Below, in pieces: positions 15,498-26,082 of a DNA stretch of 42,112 nucleotides (position 1 is the stretch's first letter; each line of letters begins with the position of its first letter). Both the position numbers and the translations under genes were made by a program. Location of the stretch: assembly GCA_027486335.1 (NCBI GenBank), contig JAIXPK010000472.1:1-42112 (forward strand), in the 5' to 3' direction. Origin of the DNA: Verrucomicrobiaceae bacterium. GTDB lineage: Bacteria > Verrucomicrobiota > Verrucomicrobiia > Verrucomicrobiales > V1-33. The notes under the pieces were generated by a model. That model saw only the letters and a program-made list of their open reading frames with translations. It did no database searches and was not told the origin of the DNA.

Positions 15498-18400
15498 ATG
15501 AATATGAATTTTTCATCTGGCATCCGGTTCCGCCTGCTGCTGAGTCTGCTGCTGAGTTTCATGGTGATGGCCGTGAGGCCTGCGACGGCGCAGGTGGTGC
15601 TGACCAAACTCGGGAACGGGAACAATTCGCCGCTGGTGCGGGTCAAGACGACCCGAATTGGCGATGACACGTATTCGGTGGTGCTGTTCGATAAGAGGGT
15701 GACGGTGCTGGACCAGAATGCGCAGATCATGGCGTCGGTGGACATTTTCAGCGGCAAGGCTCTCGCGACGAACGGTAATATGATTTATGTGCTGGGGAAC
15801 CGGACGACGGCGAGTGCAGGGCTCGAGGTGATCAAGTATTATTTTGATCCGGCGGTACGAAAGATCACGCAGAAGGGGAATCCGGGACTTCTTTCGTCAG
15901 CGGTGTATTCACAGGATCTCCGAGAGAATTCCTGCGACATGTGTGTGGCCGGGGGGATGGTCTGGCTGTGCGGTGGCGGAAAGTACTATCCGAACTCTGT
16001 GACGGGCACTCCGCAGTGGCGGCTGTCGGCATACAGCGAGGGAACCCAGGACACTGATCTGAAACTCCAGGTGTTTGGCGGGCCCCAGTCTAACTTGGGG
16101 TATTACGATGGCTTCGGCACCTTTACTTTCGGAGCTGGCGGAAGTTTGATTAACTCCCAACCCAACGCCTCGCCTGCCGCTTTTTTGCCCATCACCAAAG
16201 GGTTGAGGATGCATGCGGATCCGGTTGAACCGAACGTGTTCTGGATGGCGTTTCATGATGGTTACGACAAGTCGATCCGTGTGGTACGGGTTGGATTCAA
16301 TGCTCAAGGCGTGCTGACGGTGCCATCGAGGCCTACCCAGAGGTACAAGGGGGGGCTATCGATTTACGGGGCGACTGAGGGGGCTGGGGCGGCAGCGATA
16401 GTAACGGGGTTTGTGGTGGATACCAAGTACGTGTACGTGAGCGTCTATTCGGCACAGGCGCTTGCAAAAGTGTACCGCATTGAGAAGTCGGAGTTTATGG
16501 GTGTGGGCCCGAATCCGGAGGTGCAGCCGGGTGTGCCCATGAATGTCGCTATGGTGAAGAGCGCAGAACCGCCTGGTACCGAAGGCTTGGCACCTTCGGA
16601 TCTGGCGGTGGTGGGCGGGCGAGTGACGCTGATGGGGGTTTACGGCAAATTGAAGCTGCAGTTTTACGGGACGAACAACGAGCCGGTGGAAAGGCCGTTT
16701 CAGGGTATATCGGCGCTGTTTCTCGGGCGGCTGAAGGAGGATTTTTCAGCATGGGATGCGGTGGAGACCCTGCCGACGGTGTTTGGTCCAAACGGGACAA
16801 CGCAGCCCACATTCAACGCCGGCAGGACGGGGTTGGTGCAAGCGACATCGGATGGATCGAATCTGCTGCTGGCGGCGCAGATGGTGAGCGGGACCGGGAC
16901 ATTTGAGAATGTGGAGTTCGGAGAGGCGGGGGGGCATTTTGCGCTGCTGCTGTCGACGGCGACGAACGGCATGACGACGCAACGGTACATGCTGACGGTG
17001 GGTGCGGAAGGGCGTGCGCCTGGAGGAAATGCGTCGGTGAGTCTGGAGCTGAAGGATGCGGGGCTCTCGCCTGGTTTCGGGCCGCAGTCGCGGGATGCTG
17101 GGACGACGGTAACGGTGACGTCGCCGGAGTCCATCTATCAGCGTGCGGACGGGAGTTATTTGAATCTGACGGGCAAGAATGCTGCGGCGATTCAGGCATT
17201 GATACAGGCTCCTGAGGTGGTGGCGCGGTATCGGGTGACAGGGTACACAGTGACGCGGAGTGGTGATGCGCAGATTGAGAATGGGACTGGGAATTCGGTG
17301 ACGCTGGTGATGACGAAGAATTCTGTGGTGACGTTCAGCTATGCGCGGGATTTTGCGCTGACGGTGAGTTCGGATCTGGTGGGGTTGCCGGGGGTTGATC
17401 CGATTGGTGGGCAGACGCTGGGTTTTCCGGAGCCGGCGGCTGGGAAGCACTGGATTCCGGAGGAGAAGGAGATGGTTCCGGAGCTGGACACGGTGGCGAA
17501 TTCGCTGACGGAGGCGGGGACGCGGTATCTGGCGACTGGGTACAGCTGCACTGGGCTGGCGGACCGTGCTGGGGCGGTGGTGTTTTCGGGGAATCAGTCG
17601 AGACAGGCGTTAGGAAAGTTCAACATGGGTGGTGCGGTAACGATCACCTACAAGTGGAAGCCGCAGCACAGTGTGACGACGTATACGAGCGTGGCGGATG
17701 CGGCGCACTTGCCGGGGATCAGGGCGGGGGATCGGTATGAGAGTGGATCCGGGGTATTCTGGTTTGATCGGGATACTGAGATTGTGGTGGCGGCGGGGGA
17801 CAGCGATGAGCGTGCGATGGCGTCGGTGTTTTCGGCGACGGGATCGCTGACGGCGATCAACGGTTGGAAGCGCGGGCAGTTGAAGGAGACGTATACGAGT
17901 GCGGGGCGGACTTACCGCGGGTACCGGCTGCGGCTGGGTGCCGGGGGGACGGTGGCGTGGGATTACGGGCAGCCGCGGTATCTTCAGATTGTGAGCATCG
18001 GGTCACCGGTGGTGATCGGGGTTGGGAGTGAGGATTTCAGTGCTGGGGATGAGCTGACGGCGTCGCTTGCGGCGTCGATCAATCAGAACATTCCGCCGGT
18101 GGTGACGTCGTTTGGGAATGCGCCGGTGGGGACGACGACGGAGAATGCGGTTTTGTGGTCGGCGGCGGAGCGACTGGCGTATCCGTTGCGGCCGGGCCTG
18201 TATACGCTGGAGTGGACGAAGGCGAATGGTGCGAAAGTGCTGACGGAAGTGATCGCGGGATTTCCGGGAGATACGGTGAGGCACCCGGCCTTGCCGACGA
18301 GTCCGGTGCCGAAGTTTGGAGGACTGCGGCGGCATTTGAGGGCTGCGCTGCATGAGGAGATGCCGGCGATCCAGCTGGATCGGAATGCCAGTGATGCGAT

Positions 18401-21400
18401 GGCGTTTCTGCGTCTGGGATACTCTTCGAAGCTAGGGGATGTGCCTGGCGACCAGCAGACGGCACCGGTGGTGGTTCCGCAGGTGGGTGCGAGCAAGGAG
18501 TTGGTGTTTCCGTTTGATGGGAAGAGTGCGAGTGATGCGGCGGGGAGGCATGTGCTGGTATTCACACAGTCGATGGACGACAATCCTGCGACGGGTGATC
18601 TGAGCAAGGAGCGAGCGTTGGTGAGGGTGCTGGAGACGAGGGCGTGGAATGCGCCGGCGAAGTGGGAGCCTGCGGCGACGGTGAACCGGGTGCTGCAATT
18701 GAATGGAACGAGTTCGTATGTGCGGACGCCGCTGAAGAATATCGGTGGCGATGCACTGACGATACAATACTGGTTCAAGGGTACGAACATGCAGTCGGCG
18801 GTGCGGCAGCAGCAGGGTGGCACTTATGTCCTCGGGGGCTGGAGTAGCCGGAAGTGGGCGCTGTCGAATCAGGCTGCTTCGCTAAGTACTGGTGGGATCG
18901 ATCTCCCGCCCATTGTCGAAGAGGACAAGTGGCATCTGGTGACGATGACGTGGAAGCGGGGTGATCCGTCCGGGATGACGGCGTGGGTGGACAACGTCCG
19001 GCAGACGTCGATTGCGTCGGCATCCACGCCGATTCCGAACATTGATGCCGGGGTGGTCTTTGGAGCGTTTTGGAGCGCGACGTTTACGAGCGAGTTCACG
19101 AAGGGGATGCTGGATGACATATCGATCTGGAACCGGGTGCTGACGGAGGATGAGATCCGGCGCACATACAATCAGCGTCGGCAGTATACGGGGTTGGAGA
19201 CTGGACTGCTGGGGTACTGGACCTTTGACAACGGGACGGCGGATGACCTTGGGCCTGGGCGGAACCATGGGGTGCTGGAGGCAGGGGCGGTGATTGTCGG
19301 GGACCCGAGTCAGTCGGCGCTGACGACGGCGGATGACGGGACTGGACCGGGGATGGTGGCGGGGAGGGATGTGGCAGGGAATCCGGTGCCTGTGGAGATC
19401 CCGACGAGGGTGGCGGACGTGTTTGATACGGCGCGGATCGGGAGCGGGTTTGTGACGGGATCGAAGGCGCGGTACAATGCGCGGCTTTACCGGCGGGATG
19501 CAACTGCGGGGACGGCGGGGCCGATTTTTCCGGTGAATACGGCGGACGAGAAAAAGACGGAGGAGAGTTTCACGGTGGTATGGTATGAGGAGCGGGACGG
19601 GGTGTTGTGGCCGTGGCGGCCGCGGGTGTACAAGCCTGTGTGGCCTGCGAGTCCGGCGCACCGGATAGTGATTGCTAGCCAGTTGGGGTCGGATGGGCTG
19701 AGCAAGGACCGCAAATTGCACCAGCCGAGGTTTGATCCAGCGGTGGTGACGGATCTGGCGGTGTATTCTCAGAATGACAAGGAGCAGCCGGGGTTCAATC
19801 CGAACGAGGAGCATGCGCTGGTGTCTGGGTCGATGCTGTATGCGTCGCTGCAGCCGGCGCATTCGGCGGTGTACGCGCTACGGAACGATCTGAACAAGCC
19901 CGAGACATCCCTGCCGTATGTGCTGGCGCAGTGGACGAACCTTGCGACTGGCCAACCGGAGATGCGGGCGTACGAGGTGATAAAGAAGGATGAGTCGATC
20001 AAGCCGTTTCTGTTTGCGGACGGCCAGTTGGAATTGCGGTCGCCGAGCGTGCGGCTGGATGAGCTACGGGTAACGATTGTTCCGCCGGTCATGCTGTTTC
20101 CGGGGGAACCGTTGAAGGTGCAGTTTCTGGAGGGAGCGATTGAGGGGATGGGGTCAGGGCAGACGATTTATCCGATCGAAGTTCCCGGGTCTACGAACCT
20201 GAATCTCTCGCTGACGCCGGGCGGGCCGGTGCATACGACGACGCAGGCGAGCGTGTCCGGGGTAGTGATGAAGCTGTTCAGGCTGAATCCGTATGTGTTT
20301 GAGTATATGGCGACGGCCGGGCAGCCGGTGCCGGTGCCGAATCCGCTAACTGGGGTGATTGGTGCGGTGCCGCCGGCGAAGACGAGTGGCGGGGAGTTGT
20401 CGGTGTCTACGAATGCGTCGACTCCGACCCCACGGGTGTATTTCAAGGATTACACGGGGATGCCGTGGGTGATCTCGGGAGGAGGGGCCAAGTTCTACTC
20501 GAAGTTCTACTATCGGATGCAGGAAGGATTCTGGCCATTTGACGGGGCGGGGAACGCTGTGGTGCTGAACGGGCCGGTGGAATGGCTGCCGGGTGACCAG
20601 GTGAATTACACGGCGCTGTGGCCGGCGAATCCAGCGGTGCTGAAGGTTGGGGAGACCCTGACATTTTCGGGAGGGGAGTACCGGGAGGACCGGCCGGAAT
20701 CGCCGGGGTTGCCGGGGGTCGTGGGGTGGGCGGCTGGGCGGGTGGTGTATGATTCGCTGACTCCGGCGATGGACAAGGCACCGGTGTCGGGAACTCAGGC
20801 GGAGAAGGATGCGGCGAACGCGAAGACTTTTACGGACTACACGGCTCGGCTGATTGCGCCGCTGGAGACGCGGCGGGTGGCGCTGAGTGCGTATCTTGGG
20901 TCGACAGCGGACATTGAGAAGTTCAAGGCTGCGATTGCGCCGGCGACGGGGGTAGTGAGGGTGGATGGTGCGGTGTGGCGGTTCCGGAACCTGCCGGCGT
21001 CGCTGCGGAGCCGACTGTATTTTGATCCGATCCGGAATGAACTGGCGCTTCAGGGGTATGTGAACGGGAAGACGCTGGGGGATCAGACCCTGACGGCGTC
21101 TCCTGAGCCGGCGTATATTCTGGAGCCGAACATTCTGAGGAAGGAAGACCGGAAGGCGTTACTGACATTCAAGGCGGATGCGGCTGAACAGAAGACGATG
21201 GTGGAGCTGATACCGAATGACTGGGTGAAGGTGGTTGACGGGTTGTTTGCGGCGAGCCGCAATCCGGCGAAGCTGAGACAGGGGACGGCGACGGTTCCCC
21301 TTGTGGATACGCCCTACTATGTGGGGCTGGACTGGGCTCCGCAGCGGGACAAGAGCGGAAACATTGTCAGGTATACAGCGGACCGGAAGGTGCCGATGCC

Positions 21401-24400
21401 GGAGGTGGTGAAGCCGGTGCTGCCGACGAATGCGACGCAGGCGGAGAAGGACGAAGCGGATCGGGTGTATGCGGCGGCGCTGGCGGAGGCAAAGGCGACG
21501 ATGGATGCGATGACGAACGAGGTGCCTTTGGGATCTGTCGCTGTGGCTGGTGAGCCGGTGCCGACGAAGCTGCGGGCGGCTCCGGCGGCGGTGAGGGGGC
21601 CTGGGCTGGCGCTGGTGTGCAGTCCGCAGATGCTGGAGAAGAGCCTGCCTGATATGGATTACTATGTGACGGTGGCGGAGAACGACGATGCGGCGCTGGG
21701 CTTGCCGGTGACGATGCACATTGTGAAGGTGGCGAAGAAGAACCGGTACCGGGGGGCGATCCGACTGGTTGAGGGAGACAATGCGCTGAGCGAGAAGGTG
21801 ACGCTGCGGCACACGGCGGATTTCGGTGCGAATACTGACAAAGTGCGGTTTCAGTGGTTTTACCGTCCGGAGGATGGGCGATCGGCGGCGGTGCCGTACG
21901 TCGGGGGGAGCGGGTCGATGGGGGCGTGGCAACTGTTTCCGGATCTGACGGGTGAGGGGTCTGAGGCGAGCGGGTACCAGATTGATATCAACGGGCAGGG
22001 CAAGTATATCCTGCCGGACCTGTGGTTTGTGACGCGATACGGGCATACGAGTGACGTGCCGAGCACGAGTCCGCCGTCGTGGGCTGGATCGTTGTGGGCG
22101 ATTGACGGGAAGCCGGATGTGGGGGTGAGCCGCGGGGAGATGTGGGCGGGGGCGGCGAACTCGCCGCAGCCTAACGGCGATTATCTGGCGCAGTTAGTGC
22201 CGGGCTGGCTGAAGCGGGTGCTGGACCGGATCAATCCGTACGAGGCGCGGTTCACGGATTTCCGTGCGAACAATGCGCCGGCGACGTATGCGTCGATGAT
22301 TCAGCAGGCGGGGCCTGGATACAACGGGCCGGTGGCGTTGAATCCATCTAAGGACGTGATCGAGAACACGGGGCTGATTCAGCTGTATCAGACGATCCTT
22401 GATCGGGCGAAGCTGTTCGGGCTGGATCCGACGATAACGGATCCGGCGCTGAGGAGTGCGATCATGAATGCGCTGCAACTGGCGGCGACGCGGATTCAGG
22501 ATCTGTACATGGTGATCGGTAACGAGGCGTATGCGGACAGTCAGGATCCGCTGATCGGGTTTGGTTCGAGCAGTGCGGACTACGGGACGAGTGCGGCGAG
22601 CATCTGGACGTTCATGAATCAGACGTCGAATGCGCTGGAGGAAGAGCTGGCGCTGCTGCGTGGGGGTACGTTTTCGTACGGGCGGCCGGTGTATAACCGG
22701 CTGTTCTGGAATTTCACGAAGGACCTAGGGGAAGTGGCGTATGCGCAGACATACAATCTGAGTGATGAGAACCGGGATGGTTTTATCAATGAGAGTGATG
22801 CGATGCTGCGGTACCCGATGGGACATGGTGATGCCTGGGGGCATTACACGACGGCGGTAAAGCTGCATTACGACCTGCTGAGGAGTTCTGTGTTTGCGTG
22901 GCAGCCGAGGAGTGAGTTCTACAGCCTGCTGAGCACGGTGATTCCGGTGGATTTTTATGATGAGCGGAAGTTTGCGGCGGCGGCGGCGGCGCGGGCGCGG
23001 ACTGGGGCGGACGTGGTGTCACTGACGTACCGGCAGCGTTATTCGGCGGACCCTGACGGACAGTGGCAGGGGTATGGGGATACGGATCCTGACCGTGCGT
23101 GGGGAGTGGAGCAGTGGGGTCGGCGGGCTGGTCAGGCGGCGCTGCTGGATTGGGTGGTGGGGAATTCCCTGCTGCCGGCGACGACGGCGAACCGTGGTGA
23201 CGGGATTGCGGTGAGCACGGTGGTGGCGAATGCGGTGAGCGGGGAGAGTTACCGGGTGACGATTCCGCTGGCATCGGGATTGCCGCGGGTGGATGGGAAT
23301 GGAGCGCCGCGTTATCTGCTGTCGCTCACTTCCGGGAAGGGCGGGCAGGAGGCGATTTTCACGGCGGCGGGTAACGTGATCAGTACGTCGCTGCGGCTGC
23401 GGGATTTCGCGGTGACGACGGACAACGGAGTGGTTAAGGTGACGGCGTTCACGGTGGATCTGCCGACTGGATCTGCGGAGCCGGGGCTGACGACGGAGAA
23501 CTTCAAGCTGGCGCGGTTTGAGCGTCCGGAAGGGCTGGAGCGGGTGGACCGGACGACGGTGGATGCGCTGGAAAGCATTACGCGGGAGTATGCGCGGATT
23601 GAGAACACGGTGCTTGATGCGAATGGCGGGCTGAATCCGCTGGGGCTGGCGAAGGATGCGGTGCCGTTTGACATTGATCCCGGATTGTATGCGGGGCGGA
23701 ACGGGACGCAGCCGGTGAGCCATTTCGAGCAGATTTACGAGCGTGCGCGGCGGGCGGTGGTGAATGCGAGGACGATCTTCGATGGATCGACGGAGGCGCT
23801 GAATGCGACGCGGCTGAACCAGGATACGCTGGAGGATTTCAGTCGGGATGTGGTGGCGGGCGACCGGGACTACCGAAACCGGCTGATTGAGATCTTCGGG
23901 ACCCCTCATGCCGGGAACATCGGGACGGGCAAACCGTATCCTGCGGGGTACAACGGGCCGGATCTGTATTTTTATCAGTATGTGGATGTGAATGATGTGA
24001 GCAAGGACACGGTGCCGGTGGCGAAGGCGAATCTCGACAAGTTCAAGTATGTGATTGATGGTTTCAGGCAGTCGATGCTCCTGTTGGACTACAATGGGAG
24101 GAGGAAGCTGGAGCTTGAAAGTGTAAACTTGAATGGATATTTCGTACCGACGTTCAACAGGCTGTTTCTGGATGACTATCCAGCTTCCAAGACAGGAGAG
24201 CTTACGGATGTGGCGTGGATCGACAACAGCCGACTGGCGATAGATCTTCCGATTCAGGCGAAGGGATATGCGTTCAAGAAGCCGGCGGAGTGGGGGATTC
24301 GGGATCGGACCGGGGAGTTGCAGACGCTGATCTCCGATCTGGTTCAGGCGGAGGCGGACCTTGCGTTTGCGATAGCGGATTACAGCAAGTATGTGGAAGA

Positions 24401-26063
24401 CGTGGAAGGGGCGGTTCAGACGATTGCGGCGCGGCATGGTACCGCTCTGCAGGCGCTGGACAGTCTTGAAGACGAGCGGGATTTTGTAAGGGCTTTGGGA
24501 ACTATCCGAGCGACACTGCAGTCGACATCTATTGCATTGCGGTCTGCGCATGACCGGGCGTCAGAGTTGCGGGATCTGGTTGTCGGAACGGTTCCGGACA
24601 CGCAGATTGCGGGACTGGCGGTCGGGGGGGATTTTCTGAAGGTGGCGAAGGCAGGGCCGATGGCTGCATTTGCGAGCGCGCAGTCGACAGCGGGAATTCA
24701 GGCTACGGTGGCTGAGATGGCGGCGGCGTTTACGGAGATTTCATTCGAGCTGGCGAACTACAGTGTGGCGATCTCGGATCTGAAGGCCGGGGCGAAGTAT
24801 GAGATTCAGCAGATGTTGATCGCGCTGAAGTCGCAGCTGAAGGATGAGCCGCTGAAGCGGATAGCGGTATTGCAGGTGCAGGAGGCGATGCGGCAGGCGT
24901 CGGATGCGTTCCGTTCGAAGCTGCATGCTGGCTTGGATCTGATGAGCGAGCGCGCGGAGTTCAACCGGAATGCGGCAGGGGTGGTGCAGGAGCAGCGGTA
25001 TCAGGACATGACGTTCCGGCTGTTCCGGAATGAGGGGCTGGACAAGTACCGTGGGGCGTTCGAGCTGGCGGCGAAGTACACTTGGCTGGCGGCGAAGGCG
25101 TATGAGTACGAGACGAATCTGCCGGAGAATCATCCTGGGTCGGCGCAGTCGGTTCTTGAGGGGATTGTGTCGGCGCGGCTGGTGGGGGATGTGACGGCGG
25201 CGGGCGATCCGGTGGCGGGCGACGGGCTGGCGGATGCGCTGGCGGTGCTGCGGGAGAACTATTCGGTCCTGAAGGGGCAGCTGGGGTTGAACAATGCGCA
25301 GACGGAGGACAGCCGGATCTCGCTGCGGCATGAATTGTTCCGGCTGCGTGCGGGAACGGATGTGGATTTCCGTGCGGAGTTGAACCGGTACCGGGCGGCG
25401 GATTTGAATCTGGTGCCTGAGTTCCGGCGGTTCTGCCGGCCGTTTGCGGCGACGACGACGGCGCAGCCTGGGTTGGTGATTCCGATGCCGACAACGATCA
25501 CGGCCGGGCAGAACCTCTTCGGGAAGGTGCTAGGGCCGGCGGACCATTCGTTTGATCCTTCGCTGTATGCGACGAAGGTGAGCGGGGTGGGGGTCTGGTT
25601 TGAGGGGTATGACCTTGCGAAGTTTGCGGGGGCGCCGCGGGTATATTTGGTGCCTGCGGGGAATGATGCGATGCTGGAGCCGACGGCGACGACATTCGAG
25701 CCACGGTGGTGGACGGTGGTGGATCAGCGGATTCCGGTGCCGCACCTGCTGGGGAGCAATCCGCTGGGTAATCCTGACTGGAGTCCGGTGGCGGACACGC
25801 TGGACGGGTTGCCCGGGGAGATCCGGAAGTTCTCGAGTTTCCGGGCTTATTCCGGGGTGGCGGGGAATGCGGTGAATCCTGCGGAGATGAGTTTTGATTC
25901 GCGGCTGGTGGGACGGTCGGTGTGGAACGACAAATGGCTGCTGATCATACCTGGGCAGACGCTGGGGGCGGATGCGGGGGCGAGCCTGACACAATTCCTC
26001 GGATCCGGCGGCATCAAGGACATTCATCTTGTGTTCAAGACCTTCGGATTTTCCGGCAACTAA
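15498..26063 (+). CDS. Giant secreted protein (3521 residues) with a LamG domain
   Basis: An uninterrupted 10.6-kb gene. The signal peptide is residues 1-31 (RFRLLLSLLLSFMVMAVRPA, cleavage after ATA). Residues about 33-490 look like a beta-propeller or repeat sensor region. About 495-800 contain strand-rich segments such as GYTVTRSGDAQIENGTGNSV, similar to bacterial surface repeats. A LamG/concanavalin-like domain spans about 1063-1245 (LQLNGTSSYVRTPL to MLDDISIWNRVLTEDEIRRT, then GLLGYWTFDNG). A single EF-hand-like loop, DENRDGFINESD, lies near 2425. About 2940-3280 is strongly alpha-helical and coiled-coil-like, followed by a beta-rich C-terminus ending FKTFGFSGN. No transmembrane anchor, sortase motif or autotransporter barrel is evident. 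Base use is less G-skewed at 15640-16560 and 24040-24620. Probably an adhesin or cell-surface scaffold. Confidence 0.88.
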   Translation: MNMNFSSGIRFRLLLSLLLSFMVMAVRPATAQVVLTKLGNGNNSPLVRVKTTRIGDDTYSVVLFDKRVTVLDQNAQIMASVDIFSGKALATNGNMIYVLGNRTTASAGLEVIKYYFDPAVRKITQKGNPGLLSSAVYSQDLRENSCDMCVAGGMVWLCGGGKYYPNSVTGTPQWRLSAYSEGTQDTDLKLQVFGGPQSNLGYYDGFGTFTFGAGGSLINSQPNASPAAFLPITKGLRMHADPVEPNVFWMAFHDGYDKSIRVVRVGFNAQGVLTVPSRPTQRYKGGLSIYGATEGAGAAAIVTGFVVDTKYVYVSVYSAQALAKVYRIEKSEFMGVGPNPEVQPGVPMNVAMVKSAEPPGTEGLAPSDLAVVGGRVTLMGVYGKLKLQFYGTNNEPVERPFQGISALFLGRLKEDFSAWDAVETLPTVFGPNGTTQPTFNAGRTGLVQATSDGSNLLLAAQMVSGTGTFENVEFGEAGGHFALLLSTATNGMTTQRYMLTVGAEGRAPGGNASVSLELKDAGLSPGFGPQSRDAGTTVTVTSPESIYQRADGSYLNLTGKNAAAIQALIQAPEVVARYRVTGYTVTRSGDAQIENGTGNSVTLVMTKNSVVTFSYARDFALTVSSDLVGLPGVDPIGGQTLGFPEPAAGKHWIPEEKEMVPELDTVANSLTEAGTRYLATGYSCTGLADRAGAVVFSGNQSRQALGKFNMGGAVTITYKWKPQHSVTTYTSVADAAHLPGIRAGDRYESGSGVFWFDRDTEIVVAAGDSDERAMASVFSATGSLTAINGWKRGQLKETYTSAGRTYRGYRLRLGAGGTVAWDYGQPRYLQIVSIGSPVVIGVGSEDFSAGDELTASLAASINQNIPPVVTSFGNAPVGTTTENAVLWSAAERLAYPLRPGLYTLEWTKANGAKVLTEVIAGFPGDTVRHPALPTSPVPKFGGLRRHLRAALHEEMPAIQLDRNASDAMAFLRLGYSSKLGDVPGDQQTAPVVVPQVGASKELVFPFDGKSASDAAGRHVLVFTQSMDDNPATGDLSKERALVRVLETRAWNAPAKWEPAATVNRVLQLNGTSSYVRTPLKNIGGDALTIQYWFKGTNMQSAVRQQQGGTYVLGGWSSRKWALSNQAASLSTGGIDLPPIVEEDKWHLVTMTWKRGDPSGMTAWVDNVRQTSIASASTPIPNIDAGVVFGAFWSATFTSEFTKGMLDDISIWNRVLTEDEIRRTYNQRRQYTGLETGLLGYWTFDNGTADDLGPGRNHGVLEAGAVIVGDPSQSALTTADDGTGPGMVAGRDVAGNPVPVEIPTRVADVFDTARIGSGFVTGSKARYNARLYRRDATAGTAGPIFPVNTADEKKTEESFTVVWYEERDGVLWPWRPRVYKPVWPASPAHRIVIASQLGSDGLSKDRKLHQPRFDPAVVTDLAVYSQNDKEQPGFNPNEEHALVSGSMLYASLQPAHSAVYALRNDLNKPETSLPYVLAQWTNLATGQPEMRAYEVIKKDESIKPFLFADGQLELRSPSVRLDELRVTIVPPVMLFPGEPLKVQFLEGAIEGMGSGQTIYPIEVPGSTNLNLSLTPGGPVHTTTQASVSGVVMKLFRLNPYVFEYMATAGQPVPVPNPLTGVIGAVPPAKTSGGELSVSTNASTPTPRVYFKDYTGMPWVISGGGAKFYSKFYYRMQEGFWPFDGAGNAVVLNGPVEWLPGDQVNYTALWPANPAVLKVGETLTFSGGEYREDRPESPGLPGVVGWAAGRVVYDSLTPAMDKAPVSGTQAEKDAANAKTFTDYTARLIAPLETRRVALSAYLGSTADIEKFKAAIAPATGVVRVDGAVWRFRNLPASLRSRLYFDPIRNELALQGYVNGKTLGDQTLTASPEPAYILEPNILRKEDRKALLTFKADAAEQKTMVELIPNDWVKVVDGLFAASRNPAKLRQGTATVPLVDTPYYVGLDWAPQRDKSGNIVRYTADRKVPMPEVVKPVLPTNATQAEKDEADRVYAAALAEAKATMDAMTNEVPLGSVAVAGEPVPTKLRAAPAAVRGPGLALVCSPQMLEKSLPDMDYYVTVAENDDAALGLPVTMHIVKVAKKNRYRGAIRLVEGDNALSEKVTLRHTADFGANTDKVRFQWFYRPEDGRSAAVPYVGGSGSMGAWQLFPDLTGEGSEASGYQIDINGQGKYILPDLWFVTRYGHTSDVPSTSPPSWAGSLWAIDGKPDVGVSRGEMWAGAANSPQPNGDYLAQLVPGWLKRVLDRINPYEARFTDFRANNAPATYASMIQQAGPGYNGPVALNPSKDVIENTGLIQLYQTILDRAKLFGLDPTITDPALRSAIMNALQLAATRIQDLYMVIGNEAYADSQDPLIGFGSSSADYGTSAASIWTFMNQTSNALEEELALLRGGTFSYGRPVYNRLFWNFTKDLGEVAYAQTYNLSDENRDGFINESDAMLRYPMGHGDAWGHYTTAVKLHYDLLRSSVFAWQPRSEFYSLLSTVIPVDFYDERKFAAAAAARARTGADVVSLTYRQRYSADPDGQWQGYGDTDPDRAWGVEQWGRRAGQAALLDWVVGNSLLPATTANRGDGIAVSTVVANAVSGESYRVTIPLASGLPRVDGNGAPRYLLSLTSGKGGQEAIFTAAGNVISTSLRLRDFAVTTDNGVVKVTAFTVDLPTGSAEPGLTTENFKLARFERPEGLERVDRTTVDALESITREYARIENTVLDANGGLNPLGLAKDAVPFDIDPGLYAGRNGTQPVSHFEQIYERARRAVVNARTIFDGSTEALNATRLNQDTLEDFSRDVVAGDRDYRNRLIEIFGTPHAGNIGTGKPYPAGYNGPDLYFYQYVDVNDVSKDTVPVAKANLDKFKYVIDGFRQSMLLLDYNGRRKLELESVNLNGYFVPTFNRLFLDDYPASKTGELTDVAWIDNSRLAIDLPIQAKGYAFKKPAEWGIRDRTGELQTLISDLVQAEADLAFAIADYSKYVEDVEGAVQTIAARHGTALQALDSLEDERDFVRALGTIRATLQSTSIALRSAHDRASELRDLVVGTVPDTQIAGLAVGGDFLKVAKAGPMAAFASAQSTAGIQATVAEMAAAFTEISFELANYSVAISDLKAGAKYEIQQMLIALKSQLKDEPLKRIAVLQVQEAMRQASDAFRSKLHAGLDLMSERAEFNRNAAGVVQEQRYQDMTFRLFRNEGLDKYRGAFELAAKYTWLAAKAYEYETNLPENHPGSAQSVLEGIVSARLVGDVTAAGDPVAGDGLADALAVLRENYSVLKGQLGLNNAQTEDSRISLRHELFRLRAGTDVDFRAELNRYRAADLNLVPEFRRFCRPFAATTTAQPGLVIPMPTTITAGQNLFGKVLGPADHSFDPSLYATKVSGVGVWFEGYDLAKFAGAPRVYLVPAGNDAMLEPTATTFEPRWWTVVDQRIPVPHLLGSNPLGNPDWSPVADTLDGLPGEIRKFSSFRAYSGVAGNAVNPAEMSFDSRLVGRSVWNDKWLLIIPGQTLGADAGASLTQFLGSGGIKDIHLVFKTFGFSGN

Positions 26064-26082
26064 CATCAACTGAGCGACGATC

